Assembly: GCA_030374765.1 (NCBI GenBank)
Contig: JARGXX010000088.1
Location: 1,426,001 to 1,490,000, forward strand
DNA: 64,000 bases
Reading direction: 5' to 3'
Source of the DNA: Agarophyton chilense
Taxonomy: Eukaryota; Rhodophyta; Florideophyceae; Gracilariales; Gracilariaceae
Part shown: positions 10,417-20,660 of the stretch, piece after piece
How the letters are laid out: the number at the start of each line of letters is the position of its first letter
Numbering within the stretch: position 1 is the stretch's first letter
Notes under the pieces: model-generated
What the model saw: only the letters and a program-made list of their open reading frames with translations
What the model was told of the DNA's origin: nothing
Databases searched by the model: none
Program-made: the position numbers and the translations under genes

Positions 10417-12036
10417 GAGGTTTGAGATGGACGATTAGAAGGTAGAACAATAGGGTGACACATTGGTAGGGTTTACGTAGAGGGGGAATGATGCATGGGG
10501 TTTGTTACAATAGAGTGTAAAGTTACGCTGTATGTTTACAAAGTTTGAGATCACGGTAGAAGAGAATTTTGTAGGGGTCGTCACATTGCGCAAGACGTGA
10601 CGGATTGAGGTGGGCAGTTTGGTGGCACTGGTTGAAACGCGAGGCGATCTGACGAGAGAGGGGTGACCGGGGGCGGTATCGACTGCTGTGTGGGGGGGGT
10701 GGGGAGCGTTTTCCAACATAGCGTTGGCGGTGGCGGTTGATTACGAAGGAATGTGGACAAAGTGGGTGACTATTGTATGCCACGATACTGTTTGGGCATG
10801 ATGTAAGTCGGGACGATAAGGGGAGTTTGTCAAAGATGGGCCGACGATAATTCTATGAACGTTGGTAGACGGGGTGAAGGTGGGGAGAGGGCGCTGCAAA
10901 CGCGTGGCACAATACTGTAGCGCATATTTGTTTGGCAGTGGCCGGCCGTGTGCGGCGCACTGTGCATGTCATAGTGAGCAGCGCAGGGCGGGGGGCGTGT
11001 GGAATGGGAATCGATACAGGATAGGCGTTGGGTGGCAGCAAAGGGGAGCGGGGGGTCTTTAGCGTGAAGAGCATGTGGGCGGGCAAAAGTGTAACGTTTT
11101 GTGAACTGTGCAGGGCGCTTGCTGACGGTGGACGTAACGCGTAACGGAAGTATTTCAGCTGCGCAGTGATTGTCCAATGGGCTCCGACGTGCATATTGCG
11201 CAGTAGATGCTCCATTGATTGGGCGGCGTCTGGCGCGCCATTGCGCGGCACGATGCTCCTGCGAGGTGGTAACAACACTACATGGGTGCTGAGAGGTGTA
11301 TCCACGATGGAGTGCGGGGGGGGGAGGGCGCGACGCGAGGGTGGCGGTCGTCGTGGTCGTCGTGGTCGACGTGGTGGTGGTGGTGGTGAGTGTTGCAGTC
11401 TAGTAGTTGTTGGGGAAAATGAAATGGGGCAATTGAAACTGCGATGGAACATAGGTGCGGGGGCATGGGGCGAAGAAGGAAGAAGGCGGAAGGCGGAAGG
11501 CGGAAGGCGGGCGACGGCATCGAGGCGAGGAACAGGGTGTCGGGAAAAGGTGGCAGATCACTCTGAGATCATGGCAGATTCGACGCCGCAGCGGAGATAG
11601 ACACGCTTGCGTGTACACGCGCTACACATAGATTCGGTGCAGATTTTTAGCGCCGAATCAAACGCCGCCTACGCTACGCACACACAACCGCCTCCACGAG
11701 ACGCCGCCCAGTAGCGCGCGTGCGACCGACATAAAATATCCCACGCGCGCCATTGCGAACGGGCGCCGTGTGACGACCGCGCTTACTCGTTGTTTGCGTG
11801 CGCCCAACAGCGACTGACTTGCTGTGTGTGTGCGACGCAAACCGCCTCCGTCCTCCCCGTGCCCTGCCTACCGCCGTCGCTCTGCGCGGCGTCACCGTAT
11901 CTCGGTTCTACACTTCGCACCTTGCCTCCCCTCCACCCCTTCCCCCGCTAAGTCTGCTGCTGCTTCGCAACAACCGCCTCCGCTGTCTTCTTCGTCCCCG
12001 CCGCCCCACCCGCACGTCGCCATCACCGTCCCCGTC
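10417..12036. other. Intergenic, 1.6 kb, GC-rich with short tandem repeats
   Basis: It holds the 3' region of the preceding gene and the upstream region of the MYB gene. Many overlapping frames appear on both strands, all GC- and repeat-driven. Short repeats include GTC/GTG-type runs at about 11350-11390. From 11824 to 12036 the MYB frame is open but has no ATG, so it is taken as 5' UTR, unless an upstream exon exists. Confidence 0.45.
11485..11510. repeat. GGCGGAA microsatellite
   Basis: Three exact 7-bp units GGCGGAA followed by a partial fourth, preceded by related GAAGAAG units. Confidence 0.8.
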
Positions 12037-14190
12037 ATGCCGCAGTCGGCCCCCCTATGGGTTGATCCCACCGCCGCCGTCGCCGTTTCCCCCCCCCACC
12101 CCGTTCACTACTTCCCCGTCGCCCACGCGTCGCCGCAACTCTCCCCAAAGCTCCCGCCCACCCCCCCCGCCCACGAACCCCCGCTCCCGCGCCCCCGCAA
12201 GCCCTACACCACCACCAAGGTGCGCGAAATGTGGAGCCCCACTGAGCATCAGCGCATGTTGGAGGGTCTTCGCCTCTTCAAGCGCGATTGGGCAAAGGTC
12301 ACCGAGCATGTCGGTACCCGATCCACCGCCCAGGTTCGCTCACACGCACAAAAGTACTTTGACAAGGTTGTGCGCGAGAAGACCGATGACTATGTACCCC
12401 GCGCCCGTCCCAAGAGAAAGTCCGCCGCACCGTATCCCAGGAAATTGCGTCAACAACCCACTATCTCGCCGCACATCCCTAACACCCACAACCCCCTTAC
12501 TAACAACACCCATACTGCTACATCAATTCCGCCTTCCGCACCCCCTCATCAGCACCCTGCTCAACCGCACCCCGTCCATCCGCACGCCGCCCACCCGCAT
12601 GCTTCCCACCCGCACGTCGCCCATCCGCACGCCGCCCATCCCCATGCCTACGCCATCCCCGTTCAGCAGCTCCACCCGTCTATGGCTGCCGCCCATACCG
12701 TCCAACCTCCCACTGCCATGCATCCCGCCTCGATGCACTTCCAATATGCTGCTCCTCCGTCCCCCTTCATGCCTCAATTCCAGCACTCCCCGTACATGGC
12801 ACAAGCCCGCCCGCAGATTGCCATTCAGCAACAGCCTCCCACCCCAACTATCTTCTCCCCCTACATGAACATCTGCCCCACACAATCGCCAAACCTCCAG
12901 CAAGCACCCAATTTCGACTCTATGCAACCGTCGCCGGTGTCGTTTGTCAGCTCTCATACCTATGCTGCTCAGTCTCCGCCTCAACCGCAGCATATGTCTG
13001 TTGCCCATCCCGTTTTCAACGTCTTTTCACCTCTCACACCTGGAGCATATGCATCCGCCGTTGCTCGGTCGCCCGCTCTCGCTCATCAACCACCAACCTC
13101 CATCGTCCCCTTTGCCCACCTCCAGCAGCCAATCGCTCAACACCCGCATGTGCACTCGCATCCGGAAGGCCCACTTCCCAATTGTGCAAAGTGCAACGCA
13201 CTGAGGCGATATGGTGGAGTCTTGCAGGAAATTGTACAGATCGGTGGGTCTGCTCCGATGCCAACGTCTCAAGTAGTGCATCCCAATCAGTCTGTGCGAT
13301 GGCATCAACCCGTTCAACACCCCCAGCAAAAGAGCTCGCAGTTGTGCGCCGACGGAAGCACCATCAAGGCTGTCAACCCGGCAAATGACAGTACTGTCTG
13401 CGTCACCGCTCAAGAGCAGTCCGCTTCTACCTCTGGAAAGAAGAGTGTCGACGATTCCCTACCATCCTTCAAAAGAAACGGAAAAAGCACCGCTTCGTCG
13501 CCCTCTCCTGCAAAGAGTCGCGCCCACCGTTCGAAATTGCTCAAGTCCAAGAAGATGGCCTCAAAGCTCGCTGCATTGCGCCACGCAGCCGGTAATGTGT
13601 CCAGCGGCGACATGTCCGAATCCGACAACTTTTCGAGAAGAAATCTTTCCACCGATATTAGCCGACCGGATAGCAGAGAAGACTCGAGTCGGGAAACAAT
13701 CAAACTGACAGTTTCCTCTTTACCAACATCAAGGAAACGAAAAAGCTCTCACAACGCATCATCTGGCCTCGCTGGAAAGCGCCAACCAGACAGCCTCCAC
13801 CGTCGATCAAAGAAGATGAAGTGCGTCCCAATTGCGCCAACCCCAGTCGCTGCGGCACGGGTTGCAAAGAGACCGCGACGGGAACCGATTATCAAGTCGG
13901 ACCAGTCGACTGCAGTGCGCGCCAAACCGACCGCGGAGGAGAACGATGTTTGCAGATTTACACAAAAAGGAAAGGAGGATAAGCGTGCCAGTAGTGGAAC
14001 GTCCTCCTCAGATAGTCCAAAGTCGGAATCCGAGAGCAATGTTGGTTCGCCGAGGGTAGAGTCGTATTCTCCTAAGGAACAGAAAGAAATATTCGATGCT
14101 GTGCATTCACTGCAGATTCTTTCGAGGACCCCCTCATCATCATCTCCGTCTCAATCAGAATCCAAGGACGATAGTGAGATGGGGAAATAG
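12037..14190 (+). CDS. REVEILLE/CCA1-like MYB-related transcription factor (SHAQKYF class)
   Basis: 717 residues from the first in-frame ATG. A single MYB repeat occupies about residues 58-112: KPYTTTKVREMWSPTEHQRM, then W-containing helices and the SHAQKYF signature at 102-108. It is followed at 121-137 by PRARPKRKSAAPYPRK, the proline-rich extension that defines the plant REVEILLE/LHY/CCA1 group, where such proteins bind evening-element DNA and act in the clock. Residues about 173-204 are a His-Pro repeat (HPHAAHPHASHPH type), and the C-terminal half is Ser/Lys-rich with several basic clusters that could act in nuclear import. A clock role in this organism is inference; the DNA-binding class is clear. 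Confidence 0.88.
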   Translation: MPQSAPLWVDPTAAVAVSPPHPVHYFPVAHASPQLSPKLPPTPPAHEPPLPRPRKPYTTTKVREMWSPTEHQRMLEGLRLFKRDWAKVTEHVGTRSTAQVRSHAQKYFDKVVREKTDDYVPRARPKRKSAAPYPRKLRQQPTISPHIPNTHNPLTNNTHTATSIPPSAPPHQHPAQPHPVHPHAAHPHASHPHVAHPHAAHPHAYAIPVQQLHPSMAAAHTVQPPTAMHPASMHFQYAAPPSPFMPQFQHSPYMAQARPQIAIQQQPPTPTIFSPYMNICPTQSPNLQQAPNFDSMQPSPVSFVSSHTYAAQSPPQPQHMSVAHPVFNVFSPLTPGAYASAVARSPALAHQPPTSIVPFAHLQQPIAQHPHVHSHPEGPLPNCAKCNALRRYGGVLQEIVQIGGSAPMPTSQVVHPNQSVRWHQPVQHPQQKSSQLCADGSTIKAVNPANDSTVCVTAQEQSASTSGKKSVDDSLPSFKRNGKSTASSPSPAKSRAHRSKLLKSKKMASKLAALRHAAGNVSSGDMSESDNFSRRNLSTDISRPDSREDSSRETIKLTVSSLPTSRKRKSSHNASSGLAGKRQPDSLHRRSKKMKCVPIAPTPVAAARVAKRPRREPIIKSDQSTAVRAKPTAEENDVCRFTQKGKEDKRASSGTSSSDSPKSESESNVGSPRVESYSPKEQKEIFDAVHSLQILSRTPSSSSPSQSESKDDSEMGK

Positions 14191-14891
14191 TCAATGTATA
14201 GCTGCAATTGCTCCAGCTATGTTTAGATTCAAGTTTCGGACTGTACCTGAGCAACGTCGTGCTAATTGGGGATAGTAAAGCACATTGTACAGCAACTGGG
14301 AAAGTCTGACTACTGAAAAGGACCAGATAGTCTCTTTTGGTTTAAAAGCTGAACCGCAGTGTCGTATGATTGGAGTACTTGACGCTCAGAAAATGAACCA
14401 TCTGAGCTGAGTATTCGCTGTGTTTTTTCATCCTACTCTGGGAACAGCTGCGTTTTAAAGAGCATGTTCTTCCGCTCGCCCAAAAGATAATCAAGCACAT
14501 TGCTGTCGCAGGGAAGCCGTGCATGCCGTGAAGTCTTCAGTGTGCCACATTTCAAACTGCGAACTCAACCAGCAAAATGTTTCGATGAAAGAGATGATCG
14601 CGGGACGGTATTCGTTTTAATCCTGAATGGTATTGGCAATGATAACCGTTGCCTGGTCGAGACTCTTGAAGTGGTTGGAGAACGTGTCCATTAACGGCAT
14701 GTCAATTTGTGGTCATCTCTATCGTTCTTTTTTTGGGCCGTAGTGAACTGGAGCGGTGTTGCAGGGAGTGCGGGTGATGACATCTACTGTAGAAATGGAA
14801 AGGCATTTTGGATCGGGCCTTCTTGAAGGCGGCAGTTTTTGACATGGTCTTGGAAGCCCTTCGTATGACATGCGCACATCTGTTGCCCTCT

Positions 14892-14911
14892 CTAGCTAGC
14901 TAGCTAGCTAG
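14892..14911. repeat. (CTAG)5 microsatellite
   Basis: Five perfect CTAG units in a row, a self-complementary tetranucleotide repeat. Confidence 0.9.
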
Positions 14912-16364
14912 TACACACTAGGGCGACTTTTTTTAGCAGATGATTTCGCAGATGATTTGGGATTTTTATTCAATCATACAATCCTCCCATAGGTACGAAG
15001 GTAGTTACAGTAGTTAATTTGGAGAGCATCTTTTAAACATTCACACCTTTCGCACAGCACTTTGCTCTTCTTTGGGCACCGAGTTCAATTTCTTACGAAC
15101 TATATGCCTCCGAGCTACCCTTCGGTAGATCCATAACTATGGAAAGATAACGCATTAGCGACATACTCCTACTCGTCTATTTCTAAGAGACAAGGCAATG
15201 TTCATCGCTTCGAGTATCGCAGTGGATCCACGTGAAGGATCAAGGAGCTGTTTCTGACAGCTTGTCGCTTGATTGCAAAAGGTAGCAATTGCTAACCTAT
15301 GACAACTGTCATTGTATGATAGTTTCTGCACCGCTACTAGTATCGACAGTCAGCTCAAGCGATGTAAGCAGGCTGGAGTGTTTCTCACTTGTAGCTTTCG
15401 TATCTTCCAAATTCTTAGCTCCATACCCATTGAAACAGATTGAGAAACAATGGAGTGGGAGGGAGAGAACCATAGTCTCCCGCAATCTTTCCCAAGTGTA
15501 ATCATAGGCATATCTTCAAAACTATTTCACTAATTTCTTGTACAAATCTCGGATTTTTCCCACCGCCGCCGTCCCCCAGTCTTCACTGGAATCTCCGTTG
15601 CCGACCCAATTCGCACCATCATTGATTTTGCGAATCTTAGTCCGACACACGGCAAAGAAAGTCTGTGACAAAAAGAGGCACGAGCATGTGAAGGGGAAAA
15701 CACTCCAACGTTTTGTCACGGCTCAATAAGCAGAAAGAAGGACGGAGCGACAATGATTGTACTCCGACCCCGAAGGAAACTAATGTTGACTAAGAAGTTG
15801 CCCAAATCAAATCTTCTAGTACAGACAGATTGACGCGAGCACCCCACCAACGACTTCATTCGACGATTGACAACAAACAGCTTTGGTCTATCCAAAAAGA
15901 AACCAACTTTGAATGAGAACGTTTCCCAATCTAAAAAAATGGCTCGTGGACCCCAGCATAGCAAAGAAAAAGCACTTTCCTGGTTCTCTCTTCTAAGCTC
16001 GAAGAAGCTGTACACAGCGAATACAAGTCCGCGTCAACGAGCGAAAGTGAATTTGAATCTCAGTCACGTTCAGAGTCACTCTTCGAGCAGTTCTCTGTTA
16101 TATTATCAGCAGCGGCGAGAAACTGGCATACCAACACCGACAATGTACGCATCTCCATTCTCATCAAAATATATGTACCCCTCATTTCAATTCGAAACCA
16201 TTTCGACCCATTGTTCCCGAATAATCGCAATCCATCTGGCTCCGAATTGTATAAATACAGCTCAGACACCTTCGTCGTTCCATTCGTAGCGATGAACTCT
16301 ACCTCTAACTCATCTATCAACACCCGCGTCTTCTCAACTATCTCTTCGACTGATGCTTCGCACG

Positions 16365-16740
16365 CTGTTTCCACTGTTCTAATGCCATTTCCCTCTTTTA
16401 GTACGTTTCTGTTGCGCTCTTCGCCTATTCCACGGTTCCTTCTCTTGTCCTTTCTACGGAAACTCTCATTTCTAATATATCTCATATCCGTGTCTTGTTC
16501 TCTACATCTCGCGTGTGCGTTTCACTTTCCAGGTACGCGGTCGTTTACTGTACCCTTCTACACTTTCCTACATCAGAGAAAGTGTCTGCAGGGAAGTATT
16601 TGTCGATGACTCGACAGTACATCTTCCTATATCAGCCTTTCACAGTCCGCAGGAAGTAGATGCGCTGCTGTTAGATTGATGCTCGGCTACGTAGATACTT
16701 GGCATCAGAAACATGGTAATCTTTGTTTGCTTGACAACGT
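16365..16740. repeat. Dispersed repeat R1, copy 1
   Basis: This stretch matches a second copy that is split by the Copia element: its left part resembles about 56060-56220 and its right part about 62106-62385. The best-conserved block, about 16545-16735, holds two hairpins: CACTTTC pairing with GAAAGTG, and TGTCGA-tgac-TCGACA. Both are kept in copy 2, where changed bases still pair as G-T or by matching change on the other arm. No coding function was recognised; a minus-strand frame (16060-16485) overlaps its left part. It could be a short non-autonomous transposon or an RNA-derived repeat. Confidence 0.65.
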
Positions 16741-17720
16741 CCATTCATCTATCCCAAGTAGCTACCCCGGTATTACACCCCTTTTGACTGTTATATCCGA
16801 TTCAAAAAACGACTGCTTACGCCAACCTCGGTTCAGAGGAACTGTCGATTGGTCTAAAGCTTTATGGCCTAATGAGGATGATGCTGTGTCAAGATCGTCT
16901 TGGTTGTATATTTTTTTGAATCTATACAGCATTAGATAAAGTTTTTCTCAAAGGGGTTTCATAATGGGAGAGAAAGCTTCAATCGCGATCACGCTCACAA
17001 CGAAGAGGACCTATAATTCTTGAGTTCCATTGCAGCAGAGTAGTGCTGGCGGTGATAAGCTAAACTTGATTGGCGGCGAACGTTTCATTTTTCAATTCGA
17101 ACTGCGTAGGTCGAAGTGTTACTGTCAGGTATTTGAAAGACGAAGAGGTCGGAAGAAAAGAAAAAAGGAAAAACAGGATGCAGAGCACGGGTAATGGATC
17201 GCACGCACCATTCTCACTAACTTTTACATAGCATTCGCAGCGAGAGTTGCGCGGCTCTACTACGAAGGTAGATGACTATCGCTATATACGATCCCATGGA
17301 TCAATTTCACCGTTATTCCTGTAAATCATTTTTTTGAACCACCCTGTTTCTTTGTGCCGCCTTTGAAGCGAAAAGCTTTTTTCTGCCTTGCTTTGCAGCT
17401 GGCAGGTATTAAAAAAAGGGAAGCTGTACATCATACAAATCGCATCGACCGACAGTGGCACCGCTTTATGTATTTGACAAAGGCGTCTTGCCAACAAATT
17501 GGGCACAACTTGTCTCTTGATGTGCATCCTCAAGGTTACAAGCACATGATTAAAACCCATAGGTTTAGGGTCACGCTCGGTAGACTAGAGTGGTGCACGC
17601 CGTGCAGTGCACGGGCACCAAACAATTTCTTTCTCTAAAATCTTGGGTGAAAATGAACGGGGCTTTCAGACTCACAAGCAAGCAACTGTAGAGAGCCTGA
17701 GTGGTAGCCCTTCATCAGGT

Positions 17721-19063
17721 ATGGAACACGGCGCTGAAGAAGATACCTACAAAGAACTTCCGCGGCTGGACGAAGCCGATGCAGAAGAGATAATAGTGTT
17801 AGAAAGCCAAGGTAAGTCTTGCTGCTGCCCTTCTTCCACGGAATTGGTCGATTCTAATACATCTTTGTTTCAAATCCAATATTCTTGGATCCAGCAGAAA
17901 AAGCTCCTAGTAATGATGGAAACGAAGATGGCGGCGATGAAGATCCCGCGATGGACGTCGCGGAAGACCTGCCAAAGCCAACTGTTTACAATGATGCCAC
18001 TGTTGTGCTTCGGGAACATGAGTCAGAGACTTTAGCCATAGCGGCGTCACCTACAAATAGAAACATTCTCATCTCAGGGGGCATGGATGACAAGGGGATT
18101 ATCTGGGACATCGAGCTCCAGACTGTGTTGGCTACAGTTGACGGTGCTAAGGAGTCGGTTTCTGTTGTGGCCTTCAGTAACGATGGAAAGTATGCTGCAT
18201 TTGGTTCTGAGAACGGTGCAATCTCTGTTGTCTTCATGGACGGTTCTATTCCCGAGCCAAATGTGTTGGAAGGTCCTTCCGATGCTATCAATTTCTTTTC
18301 GTGGCATCCCAAAGGACCCGTTTTGCTGGCGGGCTCTTCAGATACAGTGGCGTACATGTGGAACGTAGTCAAGGGGAAATTCATGACAGCTTTTGCAGGT
18401 CACGAAGATGCCATTACTTGCGGTTCATTCACGTCGGATGGAAAACTTGTTGTGACCGCTTCACGAGATTCTTCAGTTCGAGTTTGGAGTCCGACAAGTG
18501 GAAATACTATTTTACGTATCCAGACGGGCTTAGCTTCCCTCGGATCTTCTTTCCATACTGCTGACATTCATTGTATGGCCGTTGGAACGGCAGAGACCAA
18601 GGCTGAGAAGCTTCTGGCTTCTGGCTGTGCCGCAGGTGATGTGTTTATAACTCACCGAGAGACTGGGCATGTTGTTTCTCAGCTCCCGCGACATGATGGA
18701 GGCGTCGAAAGCATTTCTTTCGCACCGCAGGGACTTCAACTCGTATTATTGGCAACTGCAGGCGCTGATGGAGTCGTGCGAGTTTGGGACGTTGAAAATT
18801 CCATTGAGCGCTGTAGGTTTCTCCATGGCGGGGTCATCTCCAAAGCGGAATGGCATCCAAGCAAACCGTTTATTGCTTCGGGTTCGTCCGACGGTACAAT
18901 CATGCTGTGGAACGTTTTGGAAAGTACGGAAGTGAGAAAGTTTGAAGGCCACACTGCATTTGTTTCAGACCTTTGTTTCGTTGGCGACATCTTTATTGCT
19001 TCAACATCTGGAGATGGAACCGTACGGTTGTTTGATCTCAGAGCAGAGCTATCCAAAGTGTAA
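17721..19063 (+). CDS. AAMP: WD-repeat protein AAMP/SQT1, ribosome assembly chaperone
   Basis: Exon 1 is 17721-17811 and exon 2 is 17895-19063, 419 residues; the 83-nt phase-1 intron has GTAAGT and ATCCAG ends. AAMP/Sqt1 proteins bind the nascent N-terminus of uL16 (Rpl10) and deliver it to the 60S subunit. The N-terminal 60 residues are acidic (EEDTYKELPRLDEADAEE), followed by seven or eight WD40 blades starting at VVLREHESETLAIAASP and ending at FVGDIFIASTSGDGTVRLFDL. Typical blade ends are IIWDI, AYMWNV, VRVWSP, VRVWDV and IMLWNV. Length matches human AAMP (about 434). The ATG at 17721 is the first in frame. The gene is convergent with the uS9m gene, 49 bp apart. Confidence 0.88.
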
Positions 19064-19112
19064 AAGGAAATTTAGTTCTTGACGAAGTAATGTTTTATCG
19101 ATAGCTTACTTT

Positions 19113-19856
19113 TCATCGCTTGACCCACTGGAAGGACTTTCTAGCTTTCTTCCTTCCGTACTTCTTCGGCTCAACCACGCGGCTATCTCTCGTCAATAGA
19201 CCATTTGTTTTGAGCATCGGACGCATGTTGGGATCCCAATTTTGCAGCGCTCGAGCTATTCCATGACGAATGGCTTCCGCCTGTCCATTTAAACCTCCAC
19301 CCCGTACATCACATCTAACGTCCATCTTCCCTATAATTCCCAGCAAATCCAGAGGCCTGAGCACTTTGTCCCGATGATATATTCGCGGAAAATACTCTAC
19401 CCATGAGCGATCATTTATAAGTATACGGCCCTCCCCATCTGATAGCCAAATCTTCGCACGGCTCCGCTTCCGACGCCCGATGGCATGTGCTTCGCCATGC
19501 TCATTCAACTTTTGGTGGTATTCTGGTCTTTGTTGACTGGACTGTACCTTTTTCCAATAACTTTCCGCAGTTTTCACTTCTTCCGCTGTCAGTTGCGCAA
19601 GTGGATTTTGTGACGGATCGTTGGGATCAGGGAAACGCAACATTGGTGCATCTTGATCTGCTGCGGATCTCGTAGATGAACTTAGAAGAGAAGCAGAATC
19701 AATGCCTTTGCTCCCAGAATCTGCTTGAGCTTTGCTCGAAACGTGAAGAAAGGCTCGCGGTCTCGACAGCGCTTCGCAATCTGTCACACCTTGGGAACGG
19801 AGTTTAAGAGCAATTCCGTACCCTTGATTCGCCGCTCTACAGACCAGACGAAGCAT
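19113..19856 (-). CDS. MRPS9: Mitochondrial small-subunit ribosomal protein uS9
   Basis: 247 residues, single exon. The last 130 residues carry the uS9 fold: GRRKRSRAKIWLSDGEGRILIN, the DLLGIIGKMDVRCDVRGGGLNGQAEAIRHGIARAL block, and the C-terminal LLTRDSRVVEPKKYGRKKARKS ending WVKR, the tail that reaches the P-site tRNA. The N-terminal stretch is Arg-rich and poor in acid (MLRLVCRAANQGYG), as in a mitochondrial presequence, and is followed by a long linker. Plastid uS9 is normally plastid-encoded in red algae, so mitochondrion is the better guess; organelle assignment is inference. Confidence 0.9.
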   Translation of the reverse strand: MLRLVCRAANQGYGIALKLRSQGVTDCEALSRPRAFLHVSSKAQADSGSKGIDSASLLSSSTRSAADQDAPMLRFPDPNDPSQNPLAQLTAEEVKTAESYWKKVQSSQQRPEYHQKLNEHGEAHAIGRRKRSRAKIWLSDGEGRILINDRSWVEYFPRIYHRDKVLRPLDLLGIIGKMDVRCDVRGGGLNGQAEAIRHGIARALQNWDPNMRPMLKTNGLLTRDSRVVEPKKYGRKKARKSFQWVKR

Positions 19857-20420
19857 CTGAGAGCAGAGAAGGCAGAGCAGTGGAAGTCACGGCAACCGTA
19901 CGCAAGGAAGATAGCAAACCTTTTGCACAAAACTACAGCTTGATTTCCGATAACACGGGGTAACGGGTAGCCAGAATGTGGCAACACTCAGTTTCCATCA
20001 ACGGGTGTCGCTTCACCTCTTCTCGATCGCAAACTGCTCGATGGCGGTGGCGGCAGCCGAACTTCTTAACTGTGAGACCAGGTCCTCTATTGCTCATGGA
20101 AACGTATCTATGAGAGCTTGTTTCTATCGCCGATTTTACAAACGTACAATTGTACGTTTTTTTTCTATTTTGCAGAGGAACCGTGCGCGCGCCACCATGC
20201 CATGAGCAGGCCTGGTTATGAGCCTCAACAGATCTGCAGTTTGGACCTCGAAACGCTTCTGGTTACCGTTGGTAACGCAACGGTGGCACCACCATTCGTG
20301 TCATAACAAAGTCTCCTCCAGAAGTCTAAAGTCGTCCTCACTTCCATCTCATCCCTAGCTAGAGCTGCACGCGTGTTCATGTCTCAGCCCGCACCAAACT
20401 AAGCACGCTTTCTCGCTATC
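19857..20420. promoter_or_regulatory. Divergent intergenic region, uS9m / small ORF
   Basis: This 564-bp region separates two divergently read frames and should hold the uS9m promoter. It contains a perfect 20-bp palindrome (listed separately). A few short frames are without support. Confidence 0.4.
20140..20159. repeat. Perfect 20-bp palindrome in divergent promoter
   Basis: Half-site AAACGTACAA is followed directly by its reverse complement. It lies 280 bp from each of the two flanking starts. A dimeric factor site (SBP-like GTAC cores occur in plants) is one possibility; function is not shown. Confidence 0.6.
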
Positions 20421-20654
20421 ATGTCCGAAACGCAGTCACTGCTCCCACTCCGCAGAGAGGTGGAAACAACGAACTATGTACCGCCATGGAAACAAGTTCT
20501 TTGCGTCATAACTTGTTTGATGTGCGTTGTTATGCCCATCATGGCCTTTACCAAAGCCATGTCACAAACCGGCCTATCTGCAACTGGTTTGCTTCACGCC
20601 ATGATTGAAGATGCCCACTATCAGGCTCTGTACAGGAACGCCGCCGTCTCGTAG
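20421..20654 (+). CDS. Possible 77-residue membrane peptide
   Basis: The frame starts ATGTCCGAAACG in a fair context. It has a polar N-terminal part of about 25 residues (SETQSLLPLRREVETTNYV), one hydrophobic segment (VLCVITCLMCVVMPIMAF), and a short C-terminal tail (AMIEDAHYQALYRNAAVS) that looks amphipathic. The layout resembles small tail-anchored or single-pass organelle membrane subunits, but no family is recognised. Its stop is only 6 bp from the stop of TTC4 on the other strand. It may be a real small gene or chance. Confidence 0.4.
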   Translation: MSETQSLLPLRREVETTNYVPPWKQVLCVITCLMCVVMPIMAFTKAMSQTGLSATGLLHAMIEDAHYQALYRNAAVS

Positions 20655-20660
20655 TTACCT

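Larger units (their letters stand above)
14191..17720. other. Large intergenic region, 3.5 kb
   Basis: No convincing gene was found. It contains a CTAG microsatellite and one copy of a dispersed repeat (both listed). A minus-strand frame at 15522-15719 ends in a protein-like stretch (KINDGANWVGNGD...) preceded by a good acceptor site (TTTTTGTCACAG); it could be a terminal exon but no partner exon is clear. The last 100 bases before 17721 are taken as the 5' UTR of the WD-repeat gene. Confidence 0.4.

Noticed and set aside
11798-12868. 356-codon plus-strand frame over the start of the MYB gene
   Set aside because: Pro/Ser/Thr-rich shadow of the MYB gene in another frame; the MYB frame carries the SHAQKYF and REVEILLE motifs.
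17354-17638. 94-codon frame upstream of AAMP
   Set aside because: No domain, an overlapping frame on the other strand is of similar length, and the position fits a 5' UTR.
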